From positions 12,586,001-12,650,000 of the forward strand of contig NZ_JADBEK010000001.1 of assembly GCF_014873145.1 (NCBI RefSeq): a stretch of 64,000 nucleotides of DNA, given 5' to 3'. The translations under genes and the position numbers were made by a program. How positions within the stretch are numbered: position 1 is the first letter of the stretch; each line of letters opens with the position of its first letter. Origin of the DNA: Nonomuraea angiospora (lineage in GTDB: Bacteria > Actinomycetota > Actinomycetes > Streptosporangiales > Streptosporangiaceae). The notes under the pieces are model-generated. The model saw only the letters and a program-made list of their open reading frames with translations. It was not told the origin of the DNA and searched no databases. Shown here in pieces: positions 45,022-53,216 of the stretch.

Positions 45022-46224
45022 ATGTCCGCACGCACCCCCGCCGTCACCCGTCGCGGCGCCCTCAAGGCCGTGCTGGCGGCCGGCGCCGGCGCGGCCCTGC
45101 TGGGCCGCGCCGACCCGGCCGCCGCGGCCAGCCACCCCGGCCTGCTGCACACGCAGGCCGACTTCGACCGCATGCGATCGATGGTCAACGCCGGAGCCCA
45201 GCCCTGGAAGGCGGGCTGGGACCGGCTCGTGGCCAACTCCCACTCCCAGAGCACCTGGACGCCCAACCCGCAGGCGACCATCGTCCGCGGCGGCGACGGC
45301 CAGAACTACGGGATCCTCTACAACGACATCCACGCCGCCTACCAGAACGCGCTGCGCTGGAAGGTCAGCGGCAGCACCGCGCACGGCGACAAGGCCCGCG
45401 ACATCCTCAACGCCTGGTCCGGCACGCTCACCACGGTCACCGGCAACGCCGACCGGTTCCTGGCCGCGGGCATCTACGGCTACCAGTTCGCCAACGTCGC
45501 CGAGATCATGCGCGGCTACGGCGGCTTCGACCTGGCCCGCTTCCAGCGGATGATGCTCAACGTCTTCCACCCGCTCAACGAGAGCTTCCTGACCAACCAC
45601 AACGACGCCTGCATCACCAACTACTGGGCCAACTGGGATCTGTGCACCATGAACTCGATCCTGGCCATCGGCGTGCTCTGCGACCGGCAGGACCTCATCG
45701 ACCGCGCCGTCACCTACTTCAGGACCGGCGCGGGCAACGGCTCGATCATGCACGCCATCCCGTTCCTGCACGGCGGCGGGCTCGCGCAGTGGCAGGAGAG
45801 CGGGCGCGACCAGGGCCACACCATGATGGGCGTCGGCCAGATGGGGGCCTTCTGCGAGATGGCCTGGAACCAGGGCATCGACCTGTACGGCTACGACGGC
45901 AACCGGTTCGCCAAGGCGTGCGAGTACATCGCGAAGTACAACCTGGGCGAGGACGTCCCGTTCACCGCCTACACCTGGGGCACCGGCCAGAACTGCGCCC
46001 AGCAGACGCACACCGCGATCGCGGCGGCGAGCCGCGGCGAGGTGCGGCCCGTCTGGGAGACCGTCTACAACCACTACGCCGTCAGGCGCGGCCTGGCGAT
46101 GCCGTACTCGGCCGCGTTCGTCGCCAAGGTGCGGCCAGAGGGCGGCGGCGGCGACTACGGGCCCAACAGCGGCGGCTTCGACCAGCTCGGGTTCGGCACG
46201 CTCACGCACGCCAGGGTCAGGTGA
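45022..46224 (+). CDS. Secreted alginate lyase family protein 2
   Basis: A 400-residue exported protein with a Tat-like signal (VTRRGALKAVLAAGAGAALL, cleavage near AAAASHP). It shares the start of its mature chain (HPGLLHTQADFDRMRSMVNA and GAQPWKAGWDRL) and length with the protein at 16045. The core has NHNDACITNYWANWDLCTMN and GRDQGHTMMGVGQMGAFCEM, with conserved Asn, His and Tyr of the alginate-lyase alpha/alpha barrel. Likely cleaves a uronate-containing or related polysaccharide. AAGGAG precedes the ATG. It lies downstream of the large secreted protein, past a hairpin. Confidence 0.83.
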   Translation: MSARTPAVTRRGALKAVLAAGAGAALLGRADPAAAASHPGLLHTQADFDRMRSMVNAGAQPWKAGWDRLVANSHSQSTWTPNPQATIVRGGDGQNYGILYNDIHAAYQNALRWKVSGSTAHGDKARDILNAWSGTLTTVTGNADRFLAAGIYGYQFANVAEIMRGYGGFDLARFQRMMLNVFHPLNESFLTNHNDACITNYWANWDLCTMNSILAIGVLCDRQDLIDRAVTYFRTGAGNGSIMHAIPFLHGGGLAQWQESGRDQGHTMMGVGQMGAFCEMAWNQGIDLYGYDGNRFAKACEYIAKYNLGEDVPFTAYTWGTGQNCAQQTHTAIAAASRGEVRPVWETVYNHYAVRRGLAMPYSAAFVAKVRPEGGGGDYGPNSGGFDQLGFGTLTHARVR

Positions 46225-46333
46225 GCGTGTCCAGCGACGCCCAGACCTGCCTTCACGGCCTGGGCCTGACCCCGTACCCCCGCCTTCACTGAAGGTGATC
46301 ATGTCCTTTCTTTCCGGTTGTTTCCGGGAGATC

Positions 46334-46364
46334 GCCGGATCTTCACCGCTACGATCCGGCTTTT
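46334..46364 (+). terminator. Terminator-like hairpin
   Basis: Perfect 8-base arms GCCGGATC (46334-46341) and GATCCGGC (46353-46360) with an 11-base loop, followed by TTTT. It lies 110 bases after the lyase stop and 38 bases before the next start codon. Confidence 0.65.
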
Positions 46365-46401
46365 CCGGAAGTAAAACCGAGAGAAAGAGAGACGGACCCC
46401 T

Positions 46402-47301
46402 ATGTGGATCGCACTGGGCGTGATCGTCGCACTGGTCGCGGGCGTGGCCCTGTGGTGGAGGTTCCGAGATCCGCTCAGAGGCGAGGACTTCTACAAGTTC
46501 CACGTCGAACGCAAGTGGGCCTGGGAGCTCGTTCTCGATGACGAGCAGGAGCGGGCGTTCATGGCCGGGCTGGAGGCGTACGACGCGGAGAGCACCGTCT
46601 TCCCGCACCGGGAGGCCGGCGCCCTGCGCGTCTACCACCCGTCCATGATGATCTCCCTGTTCCTGCTCGCCGAGCAGTTCGCCGAGCTGGGGCCGCAGGC
46701 CCTGGCCGACCCGGCGGGCGCCGTACGCCACCTGATCGACCGCGCCGCGCAGAGCGAGACCGGCGGCGTGCTGCACCTCGACGACGACTGGATGGCCGAG
46801 CCGGTCGACGGCATGGACAAGTACGACTTCACCAGCGCGATGATGAGCGCCACGCACGCCCAGGGCGTGGACGGCGGCGTCGGCGGCTACGGCGACGAGG
46901 ACGGCGGCTACGGCATGCTCACCGTGCTCGCGGAGATGCCGCGGCACGTGGCGCGCATGTACGACGACGCCCACAGCCACGCCGCCCCCGGCGAGATCCG
47001 CAACCGGCTCGACGTCTACAAGGCCGTGATCGAGGAGCCGGAGCCCGAGTTCGTGGCGGGGCTGGAGAGCGCCGACGCCGAGCGCAGCCGCTTCACGAAC
47101 ACGCTGATGTACGACTACGGCCGGGTGCTCGCCGGATACCGGTCGATGCGCCCGCGGCTGCCGCACGCGCAGCCGTCCGACGTCCTGTCCATGGTCATGG
47201 CGCGCATGCTCTCGGACAGCCTGCCCGGCATGACCTGGACCCGGCAGCCGTCGACCGAGCAGTACCAGCGCGCTCTGGAGCTGATCTCAACGAGAGGCTG
47301 A
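46402..47301 (+). CDS. Membrane-anchored protein of unknown function
   Basis: A 299-residue protein with one N-terminal helix (MWIALGVIVALVAGVALWWR) and a soluble remainder rich in acidic residues and Met. Segments such as KYDFTSAMMSATHAQGVDGG and GYGDEDGGYGMLTVLAEMPR suggest a folded helical domain. I do not recognise the family. The last 15 bases overlap the convergent SMI1-like gene. A purine-rich GAGAAAGAGAGACGG leads to the ATG. Confidence 0.6.
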   Translation: MWIALGVIVALVAGVALWWRFRDPLRGEDFYKFHVERKWAWELVLDDEQERAFMAGLEAYDAESTVFPHREAGALRVYHPSMMISLFLLAEQFAELGPQALADPAGAVRHLIDRAAQSETGGVLHLDDDWMAEPVDGMDKYDFTSAMMSATHAQGVDGGVGGYGDEDGGYGMLTVLAEMPRHVARMYDDAHSHAAPGEIRNRLDVYKAVIEEPEPEFVAGLESADAERSRFTNTLMYDYGRVLAGYRSMRPRLPHAQPSDVLSMVMARMLSDSLPGMTWTRQPSTEQYQRALELISTRG

Positions 47302-48900
47302 CCCGCCGCGGGCGAACCGGCCCGCGAAGCTCCGCACGTCCGCCGACCTGCCGGCCAGGTCGGCCGCCCACTTGACCGCCGTTTTCAGCGACGGCTCCGG
47401 GGCGTGGTAGGACCTGTCGACCGACCACCACCAGGCCCGCTCCCGGGGCGGCTCGGCGGCCAGCTCGGCCGCCGCCAGCCCCGGCGGGTGGCCCGCCCGC
47501 TCCCAGAGCTCCTCCCACTGCGCGCGGCGCAGGCGCAGGTAGAGCAGGTTCTTGAGGTCGGCGAGCACGCCGAGGTCGTTGACGGTGGCCTCGGACAGGT
47601 CCAGCCCGTACAGGCGCGGGCACGACACGAGCGGCGCCAGGTCGACGGGGTGCGCGGTGCGCAGCGTCAGCAGGCGCAGCGTGGCGTGGCCCGCCAGCGG
47701 CCACAGGTTGATCGTGTCCATGGCCAGGTCCAGCAGCTCCACCGGCGTGTCGCGGAGCGGGCCCAGGTCCGCTCCGGGCACGTTCTCCACGGTGATCTGC
47801 CACAGCGTCGGCGTCCCGCGCAGGGGCCGGAAGTCGGCCAAGGGGGCGTTGAGCACCGTCAGGCGTTCGATCCCGGGGCGCATGCCGCGCATGGAGGCCG
47901 CGTCGGCGCCGGCGACGACCAGCGCGCGGGGCTCCTCCTCCGGCTCCTCGACGTCGATCCACAGCTCGCCGTCCTCGACCCGGTACGCGCCCGCCCGCAG
48001 CGCGGCGACGTGCCGCCGCAGCAGGCCGGTCACCGAGTCGGCGACGTAGGCCGGGCCGTCGTGGTGGTGCGCGCCGATGCGGATGACCTGGCCGGAGCGC
48101 CCGCCGGGGCCCGGCGCGAGGTCCACGGCCAGGAAGTCGCCGCCGGTGCTGGTGGCGAACGGGATCCAGCCCGGGTGGTCCGACGCCCGGCGCACCGCCA
48201 GCCGCGGGCCGGCGCTGGTGATCAACGGGTTGCGCAGGTGGTCACGCCAGGCGCGGCCCGTGGCCCACCAGCGGTTCTCCGGGCGGCTCTGGCTCACCAG
48301 CCTTTCCAGGCCGAACCAGGGGTACCGCTCCAGCAGCCCCTCGCCGCCGTCGCCGTCGATGTGCGCGTACAGGGCGCGCAGGTCGTCGGGGAGCCCCATG
48401 GCGAGCTCGGCCCGGCGCGCCTCGGGCAGCGCGGGCGGCGGCGCGTACGTGTCCCGCCCCAGGATCCGGTCCCGCTCGCGCAAATAGGCGCCGAGCAGGG
48501 CGACCGCCTCCCGCGGGTCGCCCGCCTGCGTGGACTCCACCGGGCCCGGCTGGAACGCGGCCGGCTCGGCCGGGAGCGCGTGCCGATCGAGCACGTACAG
48601 GAAGCCGCCGTCGGGGGCCCGCTCCAGCGACTCGCTGACCACCGCCTCGAACCGCCCCTTGGCCTCGACGACCAGCTCGACGGTCAGATGATCGCCGGCC
48701 GGCGCGGCCAGCGTGTGGACGGCGCACAGCTCGGCGTGCAGATCGACGTCACCGCCGCCGGCGCCGCGCTCGTACGTCAGGCCGCTGTGCCCGGACCCGC
48801 CGCCGCCGGTCGCGAACCCCCGAAACTCGGCCCTGCGCCACTTCGGGGGCGCCGCCGCCGCGATCTTCTCGGCCATGGAACGCAGTACGTCGTCGATCAC
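47287..48900 (-). CDS. SMI1/KNR4-like protein with leucine-rich segment
   Basis: A 537-residue cytoplasmic protein. The middle (about residues 160-310) resembles the SMI1/KNR4 (SUKH) fold: GLPDDLRALYAHIDGDGGEG and HPGWIPFATSTGGDFLAVDL. Residues about 360-460 have leucine-rich-repeat-like units (RTAHPVDLAPLVSCPRLYGL, then DLSEATVNDLGVLADLKNLL). SUKH proteins often act as immunity proteins against toxins, but no toxin gene is adjacent. The GTG at 48900 follows AAAGG; the ATG at 48969 has no ribosome binding site. Confidence 0.7.
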   Translation of the reverse strand: MIDDVLRSMAEKIAAAAPPKWRRAEFRGFATGGGGSGHSGLTYERGAGGGDVDLHAELCAVHTLAAPAGDHLTVELVVEAKGRFEAVVSESLERAPDGGFLYVLDRHALPAEPAAFQPGPVESTQAGDPREAVALLGAYLRERDRILGRDTYAPPPALPEARRAELAMGLPDDLRALYAHIDGDGGEGLLERYPWFGLERLVSQSRPENRWWATGRAWRDHLRNPLITSAGPRLAVRRASDHPGWIPFATSTGGDFLAVDLAPGPGGRSGQVIRIGAHHHDGPAYVADSVTGLLRRHVAALRAGAYRVEDGELWIDVEEPEEEPRALVVAGADAASMRGMRPGIERLTVLNAPLADFRPLRGTPTLWQITVENVPGADLGPLRDTPVELLDLAMDTINLWPLAGHATLRLLTLRTAHPVDLAPLVSCPRLYGLDLSEATVNDLGVLADLKNLLYLRLRRAQWEELWERAGHPPGLAAAELAAEPPRERAWWWSVDRSYHAPEPSLKTAVKWAADLAGRSADVRSFAGRFARGGSASR

Positions 48901-49007
48901 GCGGCCTTTCCCACCCGACTCGATCTTGTGAACCGCTTTGTCGGTGATGATCTCTAATCTCCCGCCCATGACACAAGTGAGCCCCCCTCACCTGTCTGGC
49001 CGACCAC

Positions 49008-49154
49008 GTGATCACGCTGGACGAGGCCGAGTGCCCCCGATGCGGCACGACGCCCGATCGGCCTCGGACGCCCGGCCTTCGCATCAGCCTGGAGCGGGAA
49101 CGGAGACGCATTTGCCTCCTGACGCCGGATACTGAACCGGATAAGCTTGGGTAG
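49008..49154 (+). CDS. Possible 48-residue zinc-ribbon-like ORF
   Basis: A GTG at 49008 opens a short frame with high GC at third positions: VITLDEAECPRCGTTPDRPR, then a basic Arg/Glu-rich tail ending PDTEPDKLG. CPRCG is a zinc-ribbon knuckle, but only one more Cys follows (RICLL). Its TAG shares one base with the GTG of the MOSC gene (TAGTG), as for coupled genes. There is no good ribosome binding site and a stop lies 31 bases before the GTG, so it could be a remnant. Confidence 0.35.
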   Translation: MITLDEAECPRCGTTPDRPRTPGLRISLERERRRICLLTPDTEPDKLG

Positions 49155-49972
49155 TGATCCTTGATCAAATCCTGATTTATCCGCTGAAATCGGGTCAGGG
49201 TTGGGCGCGGTCCGAGGCGGTCGTTCACCCTTGGGGCCTGGACGGGGACCGGCGGTGGGCGGTCGTCGACGAGCAGGGCGACAATCTGTGGCTGGGCGAG
49301 TACCCGCGCCTGGCGTCCGTGGCCGCGCACCCCACCGACGAGGACGGTCTCCGGCTCGCGGCACGCGGCATGGAGCCCCTGACCGTGCCGCCCGCCACCG
49401 GCGCGGCCACGCCGGTCGGTTTCACCGGCCTGGACAAGGCGGTGCTCGCCGACGACGCCGCGCACGCCTGGTTCAGCGAGCTGCTGGGACGTCCGGCCCG
49501 GCTGGTGTGGCTGGACGACCCCCTGGGGCGGTCGATCGACCCGGCGCACGGTGGGTTGCCGGGTGAGGTGGTGAGCTTCGCGTGGGACGCGCCGCTGCTG
49601 CTCGTCTCGGAGTCGTCCGCGCTCGCCCTGGACGGCTGGCTGGCCGAGGAGGCCGCCAGGCACGGGGAGGAGCCGCCCGGGCCGTTGTCGCGGGTACGGT
49701 TCCGTCCCAGCGCGATCGTCGCGGGCGCGGAGCCCTTCGCGGAGGACGGCTGGCGCGAGGTGCGGATAGGCGCCGTCCCCTTCCGGGTCTCGGAGATCTG
49801 CGACCGTTGCGCGGTGACGACGATCGATCCGGAGACCCAGGAGAAGGGCAAGGAGCCGCTGCGGACGCTGGCCCGGCACCGCAAGTGGGACGGCAGGACC
49901 TGGTTCGGCATCCGCCTCGTCCCCCTCGACCTGGGCACGATCCGGGTGGGCGATCCGGTCAGCGCCCGCTGA
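49154..49972 (+). CDS. MOSC domain protein (YcbX/mARC-like)
   Basis: A 272-residue protein with the MOSC N-terminal beta-barrel (ILIYPLKSGQGWARSEAVVH, GLDGDRRWAVVDEQG) and a MOSC domain ending RCAVTTIDPETQEKGKEPLR, whose Cys (in CDRCAVT) matches the molybdenum ligand of YcbX and mARC enzymes. Such enzymes reduce N-hydroxylated compounds with a molybdopterin cofactor. No ferredoxin domain is fused. TAAGCT lies 7 bases before the GTG, so the message may be leaderless unless coupled to the small ORF before it. Confidence 0.85.
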   Translation: MILDQILIYPLKSGQGWARSEAVVHPWGLDGDRRWAVVDEQGDNLWLGEYPRLASVAAHPTDEDGLRLAARGMEPLTVPPATGAATPVGFTGLDKAVLADDAAHAWFSELLGRPARLVWLDDPLGRSIDPAHGGLPGEVVSFAWDAPLLLVSESSALALDGWLAEEAARHGEEPPGPLSRVRFRPSAIVAGAEPFAEDGWREVRIGAVPFRVSEICDRCAVTTIDPETQEKGKEPLRTLARHRKWDGRTWFGIRLVPLDLGTIRVGDPVSAR

Positions 49973-50095
49973 CCGGACCGGAAGCGCGGGTCCGCGCGGA
50001 CCGAGGCGCTGTCCGGCCGCTGCCGACTGCCGGCGGCGCGTCAAGACGCTGCCGGTGACGTTCGAGCGCGCGGAGTGGCGGACGCCCGTTAGGGC

Positions 50096-51658
50096 TCACT
50101 CGGGCTTGTTGCCGGCCGGGCCGCCGACGGTGAAGCGGGTGGTTACCCCCTCGTACATCAGATGGGCCGTGAGCCCTTCGGAGGCGTGGGGCAGGTTGTG
50201 GCAGTGGTCCATCCAGACGCCGGGGTTGTCGGCGACGAACGCGATCTCGTACGTCTGGCCGATCCCGACCTCGAGGGAGTCCACCCACCACGGGCTGCCG
50301 GTGGCGGCCACGCCGTCGCGCGTGAGCACCACCGCGTGGTGGCCGTGCAGGTGCATGGGATGCGCCTCGCCGCTGTTGTTGGAGATGCGCATCCGCACCA
50401 CGTCACCCTCGCTCACGTGGAACATGGGCACGTCGGGATAGAGGTGGCCGTTGATCGTCCACCACACGCCGGGGACCCCGTCGAGGAAGCCGGGGCGGCG
50501 GCCCACGTCGTAGTCGAAGCGCCGGTCGGCCTCGGCCGGGTCGAACCCGAGCGGCGCCCGGGTGCCGTAGGTGAGCGGGTCGAGCGTCGCCGCCGGTCGC
50601 GGCACCGGGGGCGCGTCGTACGACGTCGAGCCGAGCACGACGCCGGCGGGGCCGCCGAGGTGGATCCGCACGGGGGAGCCGTCCGCGGGCATGGTGACCT
50701 CCAGGTCGGCGCGTCCGCCTGCGGCCACCGCGACCGCCTGGTCCCGCACCGGTGCGGGCCCGCTGACCTCGGTGCCGTCCACGGCCACGAGCCGGTACGG
50801 CGCGCCGCTCACCCAGGCCGGCATGACGCCGTACTCGGTGTTGATCACCCGCACCCTTGTCCGCGCGCCGGGCGCCGCCTCGACATGGAGGTCGCCCTCG
50901 CGCCCGTTGACGGTGCGGACGCCTCCGTACAGGTGCACCAGTGCCACGACGTCCTTCGCCTGCTCCTTGCTGCCCGGTGCGACGACCAGCGCTCCGAGCA
51001 GGCCGCCGCGGACCTGTTCGTGCGACATCTGGTGCGAGTGGTACCAGAAGGTGCCCGCGCGGTCGGCGACGAACCGGTAGGTGAACTCCTTGCCGATGCC
51101 GACCGCGTCCTGGGTGACGCCCGCGACGCCGTCCGCGGCGTTGGGCACGTCGACGCCGTGCCAGTGCAGCGTGATGCCGCCCGGCACCGACTCGTTGACC
51201 AGCCGGACCTGGACCAGCTGGCCCTGGACGGCCTTGATGACCGGGCCGGGCGACTGCCCGTTGAGCGTGTAGCCGTCGAAGGCGCGGCCGGAGGCCAGCC
51301 GGAAGCGCTGCTTGCGGGCCACCACGGTCACCGTGACGTCGGCCGGGCGGTCCGCGTCGGCGACCAGTTCCGTCACGTCCCGCCCGCCGTGATGGGCCGC
51401 GGCGCCGCCCGTCGGACGTGCCCCGTGGTGGGCCGCGGCGCCGCCCGTCGAATGGGCCGCGGCGCCGCCCGTCGAGTGCGACCCGTGGGAGCCTTGAGGC
51501 CCGCCGCCGTAGTCCGCGTACCCCATGTCCATGACGGAGTACGCGGACGGCAGCAGGCTGGCCTGCCAGAGCCAGATCAGCGGCCCGAGCACGGCCGCCG
51601 TCGCGGCGCACGCGACGGCGGTGCGGACCCGGCCGCGACCCGGGCGGTTGCGACGCAC
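50096..51658 (-). CDS. Multicopper oxidase, membrane-anchored
   Basis: A 520-residue oxidase. An N-terminal helix (AVACAATAAVLGPLIWLWQA) is followed by a His/Gly/Ala-rich linker, then cupredoxin domains with four copper motifs: TLHWHGVD, FWYHSHQMSHEQ, HPMHLHGHH and MDHCHNLPHASEGL, the last holding the type 1 Cys-His. It oxidises organics or metal ions with O2 outside the membrane. The GTG start lies 6 bases after GGAG, just behind the DUF6220-like gene. A copper role fits the His-rich linker; its csoR system is 38 kb away. Confidence 0.9.
   Translation of the reverse strand: MRRNRPGRGRVRTAVACAATAAVLGPLIWLWQASLLPSAYSVMDMGYADYGGGPQGSHGSHSTGGAAAHSTGGAAAHHGARPTGGAAAHHGGRDVTELVADADRPADVTVTVVARKQRFRLASGRAFDGYTLNGQSPGPVIKAVQGQLVQVRLVNESVPGGITLHWHGVDVPNAADGVAGVTQDAVGIGKEFTYRFVADRAGTFWYHSHQMSHEQVRGGLLGALVVAPGSKEQAKDVVALVHLYGGVRTVNGREGDLHVEAAPGARTRVRVINTEYGVMPAWVSGAPYRLVAVDGTEVSGPAPVRDQAVAVAAGGRADLEVTMPADGSPVRIHLGGPAGVVLGSTSYDAPPVPRPAATLDPLTYGTRAPLGFDPAEADRRFDYDVGRRPGFLDGVPGVWWTINGHLYPDVPMFHVSEGDVVRMRISNNSGEAHPMHLHGHHAVVLTRDGVAATGSPWWVDSLEVGIGQTYEIAFVADNPGVWMDHCHNLPHASEGLTAHLMYEGVTTRFTVGGPAGNKPE
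51393..51473. repeat. Three identical 21-base repeats in the multicopper oxidase linker
   Basis: The unit GGGCCGCGGCGCCGCCCGTC plus G occurs exactly at 51393-51413, 51429-51449 and 51453-51473. On the coding strand it encodes TGGAAAH-type units in the His-rich linker between the membrane anchor and the oxidase, a possible copper-binding tether. Confidence 0.8.
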
Positions 51659-51669
51659 GGGACGCTCCG

Positions 51670-52146
51670 TCAGCCGCGGGCCGCGTGCTGCGACCCCGGC
51701 ACGGCGGCCGGGCTCACGGCAGGATTCACGGCAGGGCCCCGGCGCGCCGCGTAGAGCGCCGCGGTGAACAGCAGCAGCGCGTTGAGGCCGTGGACGAGGC
51801 CCACCATCGGGATGCTGTGGCCGACGAGGCCGAAGGCGATCTGCAGGACGACCAGCAGCAGCACCAGCCCGGCCGCCTTCACGGCCCCGGGGAGCTTCGC
51901 CCAGAACGAGGAGATCAGCAGGAGCAGCGCGAGGACCGGGATGACGAAGATCCCGTTCATGCCGTGGACCATGAGCCCGAGGCCCTCGGCGAACGGCGGC
52001 TCGCCGCTCTCCATGAGCGTCTTGTCGACCACGCCGCCCCCTTCGACCCACAGGCCGAGCCCGGCGTCGGCCCAGACCACCATCGACGCCTGCACGGCGA
52101 CCTCGATCGCCACCAGGTAGGCCAAGACCTTGTAGACGTGTTTCAT
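51670..52146 (-). CDS. Four-helix membrane protein (DUF6220-like)
   Basis: A 158-residue integral membrane protein with four predicted helices (LAYLVAIEVAVQASMVVWAD; GIFVIPVLALLLLISSFWAK; AAGLVLLLVVLQIAFGLVGH; LVHGLNALLLFTAALYAARR). Conserved His residues (GLMVHGMNG, LVGHSIP, VGLVHGLN) could bind heme or copper. The pattern fits the actinobacterial DUF6220 family, of unknown function. GGAGGG precedes the ATG. It is the first gene before the multicopper oxidase and may help its electron or metal supply. Confidence 0.75.
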   Translation of the reverse strand: MKHVYKVLAYLVAIEVAVQASMVVWADAGLGLWVEGGGVVDKTLMESGEPPFAEGLGLMVHGMNGIFVIPVLALLLLISSFWAKLPGAVKAAGLVLLLVVLQIAFGLVGHSIPMVGLVHGLNALLLFTAALYAARRGPAVNPAVSPAAVPGSQHAARG

Positions 52147-52238
52147 CGCACCCTCCCTGTCCGGTGTTGTCGCGAGTCACGTTAGGGAGGGTGACTTGGG
52201 GCGGAATGGTGGCAGACTTGGGACGGACTGAGAAGAGG

Positions 52239-53081
52239 TCAGACCGGTCGTGCCAGTCGATACTGGGTGGGCGTGACGCCGTACGAGCGGGTGAACCAGC
52301 GGGTGAGATGCGCCTGGTCGGTGAACCCGGCCTCGACGGCCACCCGGGCCGCCGGATGGCCCTGGGCGAGCAGGCGGCGGGCGGCGCGCAGCCGCAGCTG
52401 GCGCTGATACTCGCTGGGCGCGAGCCCGTAGGCCGTGCGGAAGGCCCGGTAGACGGCGTACCGGCTGGAGCCGGTCCAGGCCGCGAGGTCGTCGGCGCTG
52501 ATCGGTTCGGTGTGGCGGTCGTGGATCAGCTCGCGCGCCCTGGCGGCCAGCCAGGTGGCGGCGGGCGCGCCGAGGGCGGCGGGCGGTCTGGGCGGCGTGC
52601 GCGCGGCCAGGTGTACGAGGGCGGCGACGGTGGAGGAGAGCAGCTCGTCGCGCTCGAGCGGGCCGGCGCCGTGCTGCAGCGCGGTGTGCAGCCGGCGCAG
52701 CCGCTCAGCGAGCACGGGTGAGCCGAGGACCGGCGCGGCGAACAGGGGCAGCCCGGCGGGGCGCCCGGTCAGGTCCTGGAGCACGTCGGTGATCAGGTCC
52801 TGGCCGATGTGCACGATCCGGTAGGTGAAGCCCAGCTCGTGGGCCGCGTGCCCGTCGTGCACCTCGTCCGGGTTGAACGCCATCACCATCCCGGCCGCGC
52901 TCGTGTGCCCGGCGCCACGGCAGGTGAAGGTCTGCGCGCCGTGCTCGGTGACGCCGAAGGAGAAGGTCTCGTGGCTGTGCCGGTGGTAGCGGTGGCGCAG
53001 GAAGCTCGCGTACATGGCCTCCAGCGGCATCCCGTCCGCGCGCCAGTAGCTGGCCCACTCCTTGCGGCCCTTTCCGGTCAT
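52239..53081 (-). CDS. AraC-family transcriptional regulator
   Basis: A 280-residue regulator: an N-terminal cupin-like sensor (HRHSHETFSFGVTEHGAQTF; AFNPDEVHDGHAA) and two C-terminal AraC helix-turn-helix units (PISADDLAAWTGSSRYAVYR; ARVAVEAGFTDQAHLTRWFT, ending YGVTPTQYRLARPV). It diverges from an EamA-type exporter across 135 bases, the usual layout of an AraC regulator controlling its neighbour. The ligand is unknown, perhaps an amino acid or metabolite exported by EamA. Confidence 0.9.
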   Translation of the reverse strand: MTGKGRKEWASYWRADGMPLEAMYASFLRHRYHRHSHETFSFGVTEHGAQTFTCRGAGHTSAAGMVMAFNPDEVHDGHAAHELGFTYRIVHIGQDLITDVLQDLTGRPAGLPLFAAPVLGSPVLAERLRRLHTALQHGAGPLERDELLSSTVAALVHLAARTPPRPPAALGAPAATWLAARARELIHDRHTEPISADDLAAWTGSSRYAVYRAFRTAYGLAPSEYQRQLRLRAARRLLAQGHPAARVAVEAGFTDQAHLTRWFTRSYGVTPTQYRLARPV

Positions 53082-53216
53082 CGCCTCACCATCCGGTCGC
53101 CGCCGCGCACGAGCGTACAAGACCGGCATCGCGCCCCGGGCGCAGGCTGGATCGCCGCCGCCGCGCCCGTCTCCTCTGTTGTCCGGCGCGGACCGGCGTG
53201 TTGCGGAGGTGAACCC

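Noticed and set aside
42451..47166. Very long open frame on the minus strand (about 1,570 codons) opposite the large secreted protein, lyase and membrane protein genes
   Set aside because: Composition is Arg/Gly/Val/His-rich without domains, and it runs antisense to genes with signal peptides and recognisable motifs. In DNA this GC-rich, antisense frames stay open by chance.
48938..49135. Alternative 65-codon plus-strand frame (start of a MSVMISNLPPMTQ-type peptide)
   Set aside because: Poor third-position GC and no ribosome binding site; the other frame from 49008 has better codon use and a zinc-knuckle motif.
52175..52196. AGTCAC...GTGACT inverted repeat upstream of the DUF6220-like gene
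   Set aside because: Six-base arms ten bases apart are too short to support an operator on their own, and there is no second copy.
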